Made by a program: the position numbers and the translations under genes. The notes under the pieces were generated by a model that worked only from the letters and a program-made list of their open reading frames with translations, ran no database searches and was not told the origin of the DNA. Source: Phytoseiulus persimilis (lineage: Eukaryota; Arthropoda; Arachnida; Mesostigmata; Phytoseiidae). From it: DNA of 64,000 nucleotides. Below are positions 22,015 through 32,910 of this stretch, piece by piece; position 1 is the stretch's first letter, and the number at the start of each line of letters is the position of its first letter. The stretch covers positions 25,380,723-25,444,722 of the forward strand of contig CM075103.1 in the NCBI GenBank assembly GCA_037576195.1. The letters run 5' to 3'.

Positions 22015-22800
22015 CGCTGCCTGGAAGAGACATCATCCTTGAGTCCATCGGGAGGCTGTCTAGCTGCTTGTAGAATTTCTCCTTGTCCATCCTGTTCCAT
22101 TTCCATCTATGCGTTGTTCTTTTTTCTCTCTTTTCTATGGCCGCGCGGTGCGAGTATTCTATGTAGAGGTGGTCACCCAGTGATTCCTGCCCCTCGTTGA
22201 CTTTCCAGTCTTCGATCATCTCCGGGTGGGATGTCGCCGTGATGTCTATATATGATACCTGCGTGCCCCTCATGAATGTCGGATTCTGGCCCTCGTTAAT
22301 GATTTGTAGTCCGCTGCTCGCCAGCATGTCCTCAAGTTCTCTGCCCCATTTGAGCGCTCTTTTATTAGTGCTGTCTGTGGTCCAGCTGCTCAGTGTGGAG
22401 TTGAAGTCCCCCGCTACCCACCAGGAGCCGTCGTTTTCTCTGTTGAGTTCATCCGGGATTCCATCCAGGTACTCGATATATTCTTGGATTCACTTGTTGG
22501 GTGAAAAATAGCAGCTTGCGAGCCTGACTCTCCCTTGGAGGGTGATTCTCATAAGGCCGGGTGCAGTGGCATTCGCCTCAACCTGAATTCCCCCGTTGGT
22601 ACTTGTGACCCAAATCGCGTTGCCGTCTGTGTCTTTCGCTATCCATCCCTGATCTCTTTTCTTCTCAGATTTCGATAAGGCGACGTTTACCTCACTGAGT
22701 ATGCATATGTCGATTTTTTCTCCTTTAACCTTCTGCTCTAGGGCTGCGTGGGCTTTCTTTCATCTGTTGAGGTTGATTTGTATGATCCTGAGCATCATTT
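21899..22800 (-). pseudogene. LINE APE-type endonuclease remnant
   Basis: Minus-strand translation in pieces: INLNRWKKAHAALEQK (N-terminal motif), CILSEVNVAL (catalytic Glu), a stretch giving GIQVEANATAPGLMRI, then GLQIINEGQNPTF, SYIDITATS and GDHLYIEY. This order is that of an R1-clade endonuclease; the final S-D-H motif is altered to GDH. It is followed by the RT linker rich in Lys and Arg. Confidence 0.7.
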
Positions 22801-23039
22801 ATTCTTTGGTGAGGAAAGTCTTCTTCCCCATCTTCCTGTGCCACTGGTATGTTGTATCTCTGAACTTTCGTTACATTCCTGGCTGTTCGCTGCTGACTGG
22901 CTCAGTGGATGTGGCTTCAGTCGGCTTATCCCGCTCTTGGGTATTTCCCGCCTCTTTTATCCTGTCTTCTATCGTTGGTTTCCTTTATTGGCTCGCCTTC
23001 TGTTTCTCTAGATTAAGGAGTTCTCGGTACCTTGGGCAG

Positions 23040-23600
23040 GCCATGGAGTATGGCGAGTGTTCTTCAGACTTACACTCCTCGCACGAGGGTTTCTCGGACT
23101 TGCAGTCTCCACTCATGTGCGCTGTTATTCCACAGCGGTAGCATATCTTGGCTGTGACTTCTTCTGCCTTGCATTATATGGCCCGATGCTGGCATTTGAA
23201 ACAGGTGGGGACTTCCGTCCATGCTCTGATGACACAGGTTCGCCATTCGATTGGGATACGGCCCATCTTGACCATTTTCTCTGGGTCTTCGTCCACCTGA
23301 ATTTGTTCGAGTTTCTCAAACGCGTTAGCGTTACGGAGTACGTATTCAATCACAGCGTTCTTCCATGATCGTCTGCCTTGGCATCTGTCTGACAGTTTGG
23401 CGATTATCAGCCCATTTTGGTTTACGAAATTCTTCGCACACCATTTTCGCATGGGGCACATGTGAACTGTGGCATCTTGGCATTTTTTCTGACCTTCCCA
23501 TCCTGGTACTATTCTGCCCGACTCCACACTCCCGCAGCCTCCCACAGGCCTTTTTTTCATTTCTTTTCTCGCTTTTTTTTTACCCGAGCGCTCATCCACG
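23040..23600 (-). pseudogene. LINE ORF1 (gag-like) with CCHC zinc knuckles
   Basis: The minus-strand frame 23174-23599 has a basic N-terminus and ends PTCFKCQH. Sequence then continues in another frame with ICYRCGITAHMSGDC and CEECKSEEHSPYSMAC, two CCHC-type nucleic-acid-binding knuckles. Such knuckles close the ORF1 protein of R1/Jockey-group LINEs. The change of frame between the first and later knuckles marks it as a relic. Confidence 0.7.
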
Positions 23601-23690
23601 TGCTCGTCGCTCAGCCTTGGCAGACGATTCGATATTTGAGTTGGAGCTTCTCCAGCTTCTGGGTTTGACTTATCTTCAATGATTCCGGTT

Positions 23691-26254
23691 CCAAGAGTGC
23701 CCCATCCTGATTGGACATCACGAAAGCACGGATCATATTAATTTCGTCACAATCATTACCTTGACCAACATGTGCCTTTTTGATCCTGTGTGTTCGCCTG
23801 ATTTGAGTATTCCGAGACCTCGAAGATTGGCGAGCTCTCGGTTGCCCCGGTACGATCGCCGGTCGAGGCGTACGGAATCGCCCGTGTGAGGGAGATTGTC
23901 GGGGAAATGAACCGCGTAGCCATGGTCGATACGAGGAGCCCTGGTGAGTTAGTCATGGTCCTTTCGAATTGATGCGAACCATGCATTCGACTGGTTGGCC
24001 GTCGTGATCGTCGCCCCTGCGCGACGAAATAATTTGTGTTCCAGCGCTGCTGCAATGATGACCATGTCAGCTCACTATTCGGGACACACGGGTGTTCCAA
24101 AGGGCTGTGCACTTGACAGCCTCGAGAAACCGAAGAGCTCATTCTCATTCGGGCACTCACCTCCACCGACGCGATACTTCATGCGATCAACGAACATCTT
24201 GGGGCTAATGAGACCCATATCTAGTTTGTACCAGCGGATTTGTAGTATGGTAGCAAGGATGATTTATCTGAAGTTGCGAGGATACATACCCACAATATCC
24301 CATGCCCGCCTGTTAGCCTGGAGTTTTCGTCTGAGAAAGGCGTCGTTTGACTCGACCGCATCATTCGTGCGACACTGCAGCCTGAGTAGGGACAGCCTAT
24401 CGATTCCGACAGCTTCGAGTCACTGCTGGCTCCAATAGTCAACGAAAGGCCGAAACTGTGGTATCGAGAGATATGAATTTCCGCGCTTTCGACAATTTTC
24501 CCGAGAGGCTTCAAATATAAATTTAGAAATGAATATCCCAACCAATTGTGTGCTCGAGCCCGGAACTATCACTCTGCCTACTGCTTCGTTCACTACGAGA
24601 GCCTCTTGCGCACAAAGCTCGGAGGTCCCCTTGATGTCAGCGGCCGGACGGAGGAGTAGGGAGGCGAGAGCTAGGAGCTTTCCGAGCTCCTGACCAGGGC
24701 GCCGAATTTTCCCGTTGGAGACCGACTTCACGTGAGCTTGCGTGCTTTACCATGAAGATCTTGCGAACTGACCACATTACGAGGCCTGACAGCCGCTGAT
24801 TGACGACGAGCGGTCCGGTGGTGCTCTACAGGTACAATCTCAGTGGCTGCCTCCATCGGGATCGGGAGTCTAAAGGCGGAGAACAGAGAAGACTTAGCAC
24901 ATGGTGTCGGGTCAACCAGTTATGAATGTATTCCTATCCTTTCGATATGAGCTTGGACAACTTTTCTCGTTCCACAAGGATAGCGTCCATGGGTGAAAGT
25001 GAAGAGTTCGCTTTGAGTGCCCGCAACCAGTCCGTCCGAACGCTACGTCCGTATCCGTTGGCTTCAGGGAAATGGTTGTGTCGACCGTTGATGTATGCTA
25101 GCTTCCCATCGGTCCAGATCCTGCCTCGAACTGGGCACTTGACGTCCCTCCTGCAGGAAACCAGTAACTCTGGTTCGAATCGTATTGAGGGCTAGAGCTT
25201 GCGAACTCTACTTTCGACCTATGATCGTGTTCTAAATCAAGGAATTCATCGAATTCTACATGCTGGACCAAGCTGGACAGGGATCAGTACTCACGTGAAC
25301 AGCTCTTTGCACTTTACGTATTGTCCCCTCCAGCAAGCTGTTTCCTTATCTCGGTAGAAAGAAAACTCAGAGACACCCTCTGCGACTCCCACTCTGTAGG
25401 AGCCTCTAGGATCACACCGAACTTTATTGCCGAATTGAATGGCATCGCAAGAACTCAGTTACTCCCCTGCTGGCTCCTGTTTCGAACGAATGGGGCTCAG
25501 TTCCGACAGGACCATTTTCCCGACGAGTCTGACAAAGCCGCACCAGGCATCCCGCTCCCATTGGGACACACGACAGCCTTAAGCAGGGTTTTCGCCGCCA
25601 TTCGCAGTGGGGGTGAATGGCGAGAAGAGGAGAGGGTGGTAGGCCTATGTCCTTCCTTGTGAACCGCACTCCAACATGTCGTTGGTTCCACGCCGATCCG
25701 ATCGATACCGGAGGAGTTCAGCAAGGGCAAACAGACAAACAAACAGACCCTGAATCTTTATGTATATAGATTGTGATAATCTACACTCAGCACTAGGTCG
25801 AAAGCGTGACAGTCTCTTTTGTTCGCGTCTGGCTCGCCAATGGTCCAGCCACCGGTCCGAGTCTCGCTGGCTCACTGGGACGGTTCATGCAAGAGGCGTA
25901 GTGTAACATCGGTTTCCGTAGTTCGCGCGGTGTGCGCCCGGCATCCGGAAGTACCTAGAACCCGAAAAACCGGAAACCTTGAACTCCGAACGCTCGAATT
26001 CCCGCGAATCCTCTCCACCTCATGGTGTATCGACCGAGGCTTCTAAGTGGAGTGCAGATTCCAGCTATGGAAGTCGCTTCGACAGCGCTCACTTGTAACG
26101 GAAGAGGTTTCCTGGAGCTAACTCGGAGGATAGAGCATGGCTCGCACATGGTTCTCGTCCGTAATTACACAAGCGTGGTGCGCGGGAACTTGATGAAAGC
26201 GCCACTGCTCTGGAGGAAGGAAATGTCTCTGAAAACTCAAAGACTTGAAACCTG
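23691..26254. other. no supported gene
   Basis: Frames of up to 147 codons occur on both strands but none has a motif I recognise. On the minus strand, sequence starting at 25770 reads TCTATATACATAAAG and then GTCTG/TTTG repeats, which recalls insect Helitron 5' ends. This is the only mobile-element hint here. Confidence 0.35.
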
Positions 26255-26830
26255 ATGACACAGTGCACGAGTTCTTCTTGGGTGCAGCTCTGGGCGCCGA
26301 GGCGTCTCCGAGGTAGAGTCTTCAAGGGCCGTGACGCGGAGGCGGACGGCAGCACTCTGTTTCTGGGAGAGATATCGGTCAGTCCATTGTCTCGAGCAGC
26401 GAAGAGCAACCTGCGCGTTCTCTCGCTCTGGCGCGGTGGGGGGACCGCGTTGAAGTTCAAAGTGGACACGGGACCAAATCTTCTGGGCGAACCGAACGCG
26501 GAGCGGATGGGGGTCGTGAGCTATGATCCGGTCCAGAAAACAGCGAAGACCATACTGGAGGAATTCGAGGACTGCTTCGCAGAGTTTGGACTCCTGAAGA
26601 TGGACCCCATCAGGCTTATATTGAAGGACAATGCACAACCCCAGTTGGAATGTTAAGAAGGAGCTGGAACGGATTGAGGAGAAAGGAGTGATAAGGAGAG
26701 TCACCGAGCCAACGGAGGGGTGCAGTGCATGATAGTCGTGCCAAAGAAGACAACTGAGAACGGAGGAAAATAATCAAAATCTTCGTGTACGATGAAGCCC
26801 TAAATCGTTGCCTGGGGCGATGCCGATTTT
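26255..26830 (+). pseudogene. Ty3/Gypsy pol fragment (protease to RT start)
   Basis: Encodes FLGEISV, then a Trp-containing segment leading to FKVDTGPN (degenerate aspartic protease site, D-T-G retained), then ILEEFEDCFAEFGLLKMDPIRL, and, after a frame change, VKKELERIEEKGVIRRVTEPTE and MIVVPKKTTENGGK. This is the protease-to-RT order of Gypsy elements. Further shifts give KIFVYDEALNRCLG, the start of RT motif 1. At least three breaks show it is dead. No LTRs were seen. Confidence 0.75.
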
Positions 26831-27322
26831 ATTGGGTGGGTGCGTAACTCCGCTCCCAGGGGGCGCAGAAAGATGAAAAAAAATACGAGATCCGTGGAAT
26901 TCAGTCAGCTTTCAAATGCGAGTCGGAAGTCTGCTCCGATCATTGGTGCAGAGAAATATGCTCCAATATGATCGTTGAGCCCACCTGAAATTTCCTCGAG
27001 GAAGTACCCGCTGGGCAATCCGAGCCTTTCCATCGAGACCTTTATGGCCAAGCAAAAGACCTGAATCACGAAACAGAGTTACAATTCGGAGATTTTCGGC
27101 CGGAAAAATTTGGAGGACTCCATCAGGAGCGTGGGATGGATCATCAATGAGCGTAGGACAAACGATTCCATGGCGTTCTTGATGAGAGCGCGTGCCCTCT
27201 ATTCTTGCGCAATTATTCGAATTCTGAAAGCGGCAGGAAAGTGTTCGAAGCTCTCCGGGTGCTTCAATTGTTCAACTGAGTCCTCAAGACTAGTAGACTC
27301 AAGTAGACGTGGGCATTGTTAT

Positions 27323-27642
27323 CAGTGATGGGCATCATTCGGATTTGAGGATCCGAGTCCAGCTATGACAAAATTTTCGATTCTTGCCAGTCTCGAGTCT
27401 GGAGTCGCTACCAGATTCAGCCGGCTTCGCAGGCTCGAATCCGACTTCGAGTCCAGGTCAGATTCGAATACGGATTTGAACGCGCGTGCGTCTCTAGCAG
27501 CCTTAGGAGGCGCAGGGCGTCGCGACGCCCCTCAGGGGCGCTGCGGGCTGCAGCGGGTTCGTGTGTGGATTCGGGTGTGGACTCGTCGAGAAATCCATGA
27601 ATCCCGATCCGGATCGTCGAATCCGACTCATGGTTAGCCCTG
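27323..27642. mobile_element. hAT-like MITE (320 bp)
   Basis: The left end is CAGTGATGGGCATCATTCGG; the right end read in reverse is CAGGGCTAACCATGAGTCGG. Both continue into GATTTGAG/GATTCGAC, and the interior carries many short copies of CGAATCCGA/GAGTC in both orientations, as in hAT subterminal regions. Flanks ATTGTTAT (27315-27322) and ATGGTTGT (27643-27650) match at 6 of 8 positions, a worn 8-bp duplication. There is no coding capacity. A short perfect palindrome, GCGTCGCGACGC, lies inside (27528-27539). Confidence 0.5.
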
Positions 27643-27650
27643 ATGGTTGT

Positions 27651-28971
27651 ACAGCGGTAGGAAACCCGATCTCAAGGAGTTGTTGAGTGAATGGAAGAGT
27701 TTGGTCCAGATTCAAAGCCATGTATGCACAAAAGCTCAATATGGGGGTCTGAATCCTCAGAAAGGTCTCCCGCGTCCCTGTGGTATGTATGGATTCAAAG
27801 TCATCGTTCTTCAGGATGGAAGCAAGCTTGCAATATAATGCTATGAACAGGAACACTATCCAACAGATGGCCGGCAGGACCTAGCTGACCCTTTCCGTTT
27901 CCGAAGACAGTTTTTCGGCGGAATAAAACTGCGATTCGTGATGACGTATGGCGGCCGTGAAGCGAAAATACAGGGAACAACGAAACTTCAGGTAGAGATT
28001 CCACTGGAGTCCAAGAAAAATCTCATGCATCACACGTTTCCCGAAAGAGTTTATCGGTTGTGTTCGCTGGGTTTCTTGGGACCTCACTGCGGGGGAGCTG
28101 ATGCATGCTTTCCTCATGGAAGGCGGTGACTTGCTGGCCGTGTCGCAGATGAAAGCCGATCTCTCGAAGTCGCCGAAAAACAGTTGGCCCCGAAGAGATT
28201 CCAGAGCGCTGCCGCGGCTTCCCTTTCAGGCGAAACCCCGCACAGGTCGAGCCATCATCGCGGTGTGTTCGATCCGAAATCGATCCGCATCTGACTATAC
28301 CGTTCCCCATGCGAACGACAACGATCAGCTGAGCGATCGGTGCTCCATTCGAAGTTGTCGACCTTCAGCGCTCAGCTCCGACGGTCGATACGCCGGCTAC
28401 TGAGTCAAAGGATTATCCGCTCCCTATTGGCGACGTAGCATTATTTGACGTTTCCACTTGACTTTGAAATACCTCCGATCGATGTTGGAATTCCTCAAGA
28501 TACCGTACAGCGCTCCGCACGAAAGCAGCTCGGCGCTGCGAGCGCGGGGCATTAGCTCCGCGAGGCGGGACAGTTGCGTGATGTTATGTTCTTTAATGAA
28601 ACTTTCGTTCGAGTCTACGCACGGTTCTGGAGAAGGGTGGAGATGTATGCAGGCACGCGCCCGGCTCGTCGACCCGGATAGCGTGGGACTCCGTGCGGCT
28701 GCTGCGGCGGACTCACCCACCGAAGGAACAGCTTCGTGCACGCGAGGGGCTTCGGCTCTTTATCAAACCCGGTGGCCGTGCCGCTTTCGGAGACTCTCCC
28801 AGCTGCATCTGAGCACTACGATGTTGTTCGAAGCATCAAAAAGATTGAAACTTGTTTGATCCAGAGTTGGCAGATTCGGGATCCAGAGCGGGTTCTTCCA
28901 GAGCACCAAAGTCAAACTATTTCGGTGTTTCACCTCATATTTCGTTGTTTGGGACCTACGACGGTTTTGGA
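27651..28971. other. no firm gene
   Basis: Upstream of the receptor gene. A minus-strand frame at 28424-28741 ends in a plausible but unrecognised protein tail (ITQLSRLAELMPRARSAELL), which might be an exon. No other motif or repeat end is visible. Confidence 0.3.
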
Positions 28972-30051
28972 ATGAGCGTTCTGAACGGAGCGAGATCATT
29001 CACCGTCGGGGAGATCAACTACCCGCCTTGTACGCCGGCAGACGTATTCTTCCGGTCCTGCTGCGCGATTCCCGGCGTCCACACCGGCTTCAGGAAGCGG
29101 CCTCGCTTAGTGTTTGCGACCGTTGCTTTCTGGGTACTGTTATTCATAGTCGGCTCGGTTCCACGCTTATTCAGAATTCTGATGGGAGATATTGGAATGC
29201 GGAGTTTATCAGAAATAACAGGTTTCGCGAGCAGCAACTTATACATCGGTACGGGTTTGTTCACAATCGTCCGCTTCGCCTGGAGCCAGAATGAATTCGA
29301 GCCGATGTTACGAAGGAATGGAAGACGCTTCAGAGACTTCGTCTTCTTCCCCTTGAGCATCGTACCACACTTGCTCCTTGATCTTCGAAACCTAGCTCTG
29401 GCTGACACCAGCAATCCAGAACGGTTGCTCACTCAGCTACAGGACACGCTCTACCAGTTTCCTTTCTGCTCGTTTTTAGTCATGTTCAACGATGTGATTC
29501 GTGCTCTCGAACAACGCCAAGTGCGCCTGTTGTCGCTGATGCGTCACTTAGAAGCTCAACGCTTTAACATCATGAATGAGAAGTGGGAACTCCGGGTAGG
29601 CGTCAAGAGAGCAAACGAATTCTTCAGGGTCCCGATGGCGTTGTATTTCTTTCAAATTTCGCAATCGATCGTTTTCGTAGCTGCTGAGTCGATAAAATCG
29701 GACCATAGCTCGCTCTATATCCTGCTAGTGGTTTCCTGTTTGATGAATTTTATCTTTCAACTCTCGAGGATAATCAGGAACGGTTCTCGTCTGATCGAGG
29801 GATGTCAAGAGATCGAGCAAAGGGCTCTAAAAGGGTTCCAAGACTCCAAAACTGATAGGGAATGTCTCAGAGAGATATTCATGGTCGTGCGTTTCCGCGA
29901 AGACTGGGATGCTCTGCAAGTCGGATATTCGTCCATGAGTCTCATGAACTTCTTCGCTCTTCTGGTCACGAGTGTGACGTGCGCTGCAGTAATCCTGCAG
30001 TTTGATCACCTTGTCGTTCGGAAAATATCGCAACTAAGCTCTATGCAGTAG
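28972..30051 (+). CDS. gustatory receptor-like seven-TM protein
   Basis: A 359-residue protein with seven hydrophobic segments, beginning LVFATVAFWVLLFIVGSV (about residues 50-67) and ending MNFFALLVTSVTCAAVILQFD. That last segment matches the TM7 signature of arthropod gustatory receptors (T-Y-x5-[LV]-x-x-QF; Tyr is Ser here). Two long charged stretches between TMs 4-5 and 6-7 fit the family's cytoplasmic loops. Such receptors are ligand-gated cation channels of sensory neurons with intracellular N-termini. I chose the ATG at 28972 because the frame upstream holds no other ATG; an upstream exon is possible. The single uninterrupted exon is compact for the family. It converges with the zinc-finger exon 185 bp downstream. 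Ligand unknown. Confidence 0.7.
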   Translation: MSVLNGARSFTVGEINYPPCTPADVFFRSCCAIPGVHTGFRKRPRLVFATVAFWVLLFIVGSVPRLFRILMGDIGMRSLSEITGFASSNLYIGTGLFTIVRFAWSQNEFEPMLRRNGRRFRDFVFFPLSIVPHLLLDLRNLALADTSNPERLLTQLQDTLYQFPFCSFLVMFNDVIRALEQRQVRLLSLMRHLEAQRFNIMNEKWELRVGVKRANEFFRVPMALYFFQISQSIVFVAAESIKSDHSSLYILLVVSCLMNFIFQLSRIIRNGSRLIEGCQEIEQRALKGFQDSKTDRECLREIFMVVRFREDWDALQVGYSSMSLMNFFALLVTSVTCAAVILQFDHLVVRKISQLSSMQ

Positions 30052-30235
30052 ATTTCCCTCATCGGATAGTCGGACGAAGTTCGTCGATGGAGCTTGGCGG
30101 CGTTGTCGACTAGAACCGATTGACGGTAGAACGGGAGCGGAGCGCGTGGAGGAAGAGAAGACTCGAACTGTATTTTCGATACGGCAACCTTGGCCGTTTA
30201 TTGCGAATGACAAGCCCTCAGAATTCCCCGGAGAG

Positions 30236-30496
30236 TCATTTCAGAGAGAAAAATCTGCTAGACGAGCGGTTGTGAACCTTCCCGTGCCTCTGGAAGTCGT
30301 AATGTCGGTCTGTCTTGTACGGACACAATGAGCACATAAACCTTGCGGAAGTACGTGAAGCGCAACGCTTGGCGCTCAGCCGGTTCGTCGACAGGAACTG
30401 TCGGAACGAGAATGTTGGGACATTGTTCAGGAACAGGTCTGAAAAAAATCCATCGTAGAATACAAATGACTCATTCCCCACATCTGAGCAGCCCAT
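30236..30496 (-). CDS. C2H2 zinc-finger protein, terminal exon
   Basis: The minus-strand frame ends with a canonical C2H2 finger: C-S-L-C, twelve residues (PYKTDRHYDFQR), then H-x3-H, followed by a short tail rich in Ser, Arg and Phe and a stop at 30236-30238. The finger occupies 30265-30340. The preceding residues (KRCASRTSARF) may still be exon, but sequence further upstream to 30496 is not recognisable and an acceptor cannot be fixed. The LCPYKT form is common in poly-finger transcription factors, so more fingers would be expected in upstream exons outside what I can trace. Only one finger is seen. Confidence 0.5.
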   Translation of the reverse strand: MGCSDVGNESFVFYDGFFSDLFLNNVPTFSFRQFLSTNRLSAKRCASRTSARFMCSLCPYKTDRHYDFQRHGKVHNRSSSRFFSLK

Positions 30497-32149
30497 GGCG
30501 TTCCTGCGCAGGGTTCATTGAAACAAACGCACCGATTCTTCCTGAAAAAAAGGTAACTCTAAATAATGAGTCGGTGCCACGCAACATATTATGGATTCTT
30601 TTCCCCTCGAGCAGCACGTCCGAACGCCGCGTTCTTGCGCAATCCTCGACGAATCGTTCCAGTCAAGAGTTGCGAGTTTCTATCGAGTATTTCTCGAGTC
30701 ACAGAAATTTTGTCGTGCGTTGGAATCCATCGTGAAACCGAGCCGATGCCAGCTTGGAAGTTTCCATAGATCTCCCGCTCCGGTGATCTTGAAGAAAAAA
30801 TGTTCTTACAATTTGCGCCATTTTCCTTTTTCTTGGAACAACTTATCCGGTCCCGTACTGCCAAGGAGCGGGAATCTCCCCCAAACATACGTTCAAACTT
30901 TGTGGACGGGAGATCCACACAGCTCATGCGCGGAGCAGGCGACTACAAGTCATCATACCGCTTTCTGTGAGTGCTCTTCACAGCACTCCTGCTGCAACGG
31001 AACTAAGAACCCGATGAAAAACGATGATCACAATTCACTCGTTCACAACAGCACCGGAGAGCTCCACAAAAAAGGACGAATCAACTTTTGCATTGAATCC
31101 ACGATATTTCCGCGCCCTTTGCGGGACGTCGAATCCTGCTCTGGGAGACCATTGCTCGGTTCGATGATCACACGTTGTTAGAACCGCGGTTCCCATTCCC
31201 TTGATCGATGCACCCGTACCCGAACCAACGAGGCGTGAAAGTCTCGACGCGAATCCGGCTTTTCCGCCCTGACAACATAACTCTGACCGCGGAGTTCAGA
31301 CCTCGGAGTCCCGCACTTCCCACCTTCCGAGGCTTAAGCCACGCGACAGAGGGTGCGCGGAATCACCTGTTAAGCTCGACTCCGTTGGTCCGAAAATTTC
31401 GACGTCACTTTCCCTCATAAAGCGAAATGATTCATTCGTCGATAATTGCTACAGCACATGGGTATTGCTTCGATGAAAGTTGGCGCGAACACTTTCCGGC
31501 ACCGATCAGAGGGCCCGAGCCGAGTTTTTTTCAGTCCTGTTGCCTTGGTGTGACAAAACCTCGATTCTGCTGCGGAAACTAGAACGCCTTGATACGTCCA
31601 TGGTCCCCTCTCTCAAGGTCGATCATTCTTCCGGCTGTCAGCCTGGGGCTCCGGTCTTGTTTTCTTCGTTTCCCTCCCTCCATTGCATCCTTCGAGTTGA
31701 TTATCCTTCCAGATGTCATGGTTTCGTTCTCCTTGCCGCTAGGGCACGTAGAAGCGGAACTTGCAAATATTCGCTTGCATATTACGGAGCCAGCGATGTC
31801 GCGAGATATTGCTGGGTTTTCTGCAGTTTTTTTTTTGAACGCGGATCTAGTATTCGTACGATTGGGCACGAGAGAGAAAACGACCCCCAACACCTTTATA
31901 TATCTCCCTCGTGCACTCAGAGGACAGATAACTCTCACTGAACATACGACACACGGAACTGGTCGCTAGATGGAGACACAACGAGGAGATTTTCTAGCAT
32001 GCTAGGAGAGAGAAGGGGAAGCAGTGTTCGAGTCTCAACCCGAACTTCCATGAGATGTCATCCTTTGGAAGTTCATCTATTAATTGATTTTATTTCGATT
32101 TTCCGTATGCACATATCGTCCCTCCCGTTCCAGGGTGAAATTGTTTTGC
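30497..32149. other. no supported gene
   Basis: A 196-codon plus frame at 30591-31181 lacks motifs. A TTTATATAT box at 31895-31903 is followed by TCAG at 31917, a possible core promoter, but no coding sequence I recognise follows it. Confidence 0.3.
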
Positions 32150-32910
32150 GTTCACAGATCATTTTTCTCGGTTCCCCCAGCATCGTAACATTTCATTCGT
32201 CCTTCCAATGTCCCTCGGTGTTGAATCGGGGTGAAGTCCAATTCGGAACGCGAATTCTTGTGCGGGATACCTTCCTCCCCCGAATTCCATGACGACGTGT
32301 TTGTCGGTTCGAGGTCTCCCGCATATGTTGCAGTTCACTTCGTTAGAAGAATCGCGGCCATGTCGTTGGGTCTTGGTGTTGAGAATTCCTGCCCTTGTTA
32401 ACGCCAGAAGCCGACTGCGCCGCGAGTTATCGTACATATCCAGTTGGAGACCTCTTGTCTCTTTGAATTGTCGATGTATGCTCAGTGTGAATTCGTATTC
32501 CATGTTCTGTTTCCATGTACAATCCAGTTTACTCTATACCCCCATTTTGAGTTCTTCGCGGAATAGATTCCACATAGCTGTGCCCGATTCATTTCGGGTC
32601 AGCCCGAGGCTCTCCAGGTCGAATTGCAATCGCCATCGATTTCTTGAGTGTCTCTGTTGCTGTGACCGTGGTGTTTGTCATCTCGGTCGCCGTGAGGACA
32701 AGCTTTGGCCATCTCGTTGGGTCCATGAGTCTTATCCTTTCAAAGTGCACCGTTTTGCTCGTGGTTTCCCGGGCGTCCAAGGAGCTCCAGCCTAGTTCCC
32801 CCTCGATGGAATCCTTCGATATGGTGGAGTGGGGTATCCCGAGAGCCCATTTTCCCGCTCCTCTTTGCCTGACTTCAGTCAGTTCATAAATCAGTGTTGT
32901 TCGAGGTGCT
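32150..32910 (-). pseudogene. CR1-like LINE 3' fragment
   Basis: Minus-strand translation gives ELTEVRQRGAGKWALGIPHST, IEGELGWSSLDARET and MDPTRWPKLVL, then YDNSRRSRLLALTRAGIL and CNICGRPRTDKHVV. Each piece matches the C-terminal third of the intact LINE ORF2 at 45972-49553 (AARWTLGIPGW, SSELSWSSFEAR, YDNSRGSSLLALARAGTL). It lacks RT and endonuclease and is frame-shifted, so it is a 5'-truncated, dead copy. Confidence 0.75.

Larger units (their letters stand above)
19040..23690 (-). mobile_element. decayed R1/Jockey-type LINE, split by a DNA element
   Basis: Reading on the minus strand from 23690: an ORF1 with CCHC knuckles, endonuclease, RT and a C-terminal Cys/His motif, all frame-broken. 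The RT is interrupted between its catalytic motif and the segment beginning TASKTEHLQEIA by a 1527-bp element (20134-21660). Ignoring that insertion plus one copy of its 8-bp duplication, RT reads on in the same frame. Many frameshifts elsewhere show it was already decaying or has decayed since. Confidence 0.85.

Noticed and set aside
25160..25195. B-box-like GGTTCGAATC suggesting a tRNA or SINE
   Set aside because: No A box at the right distance and no cloverleaf can be drawn.
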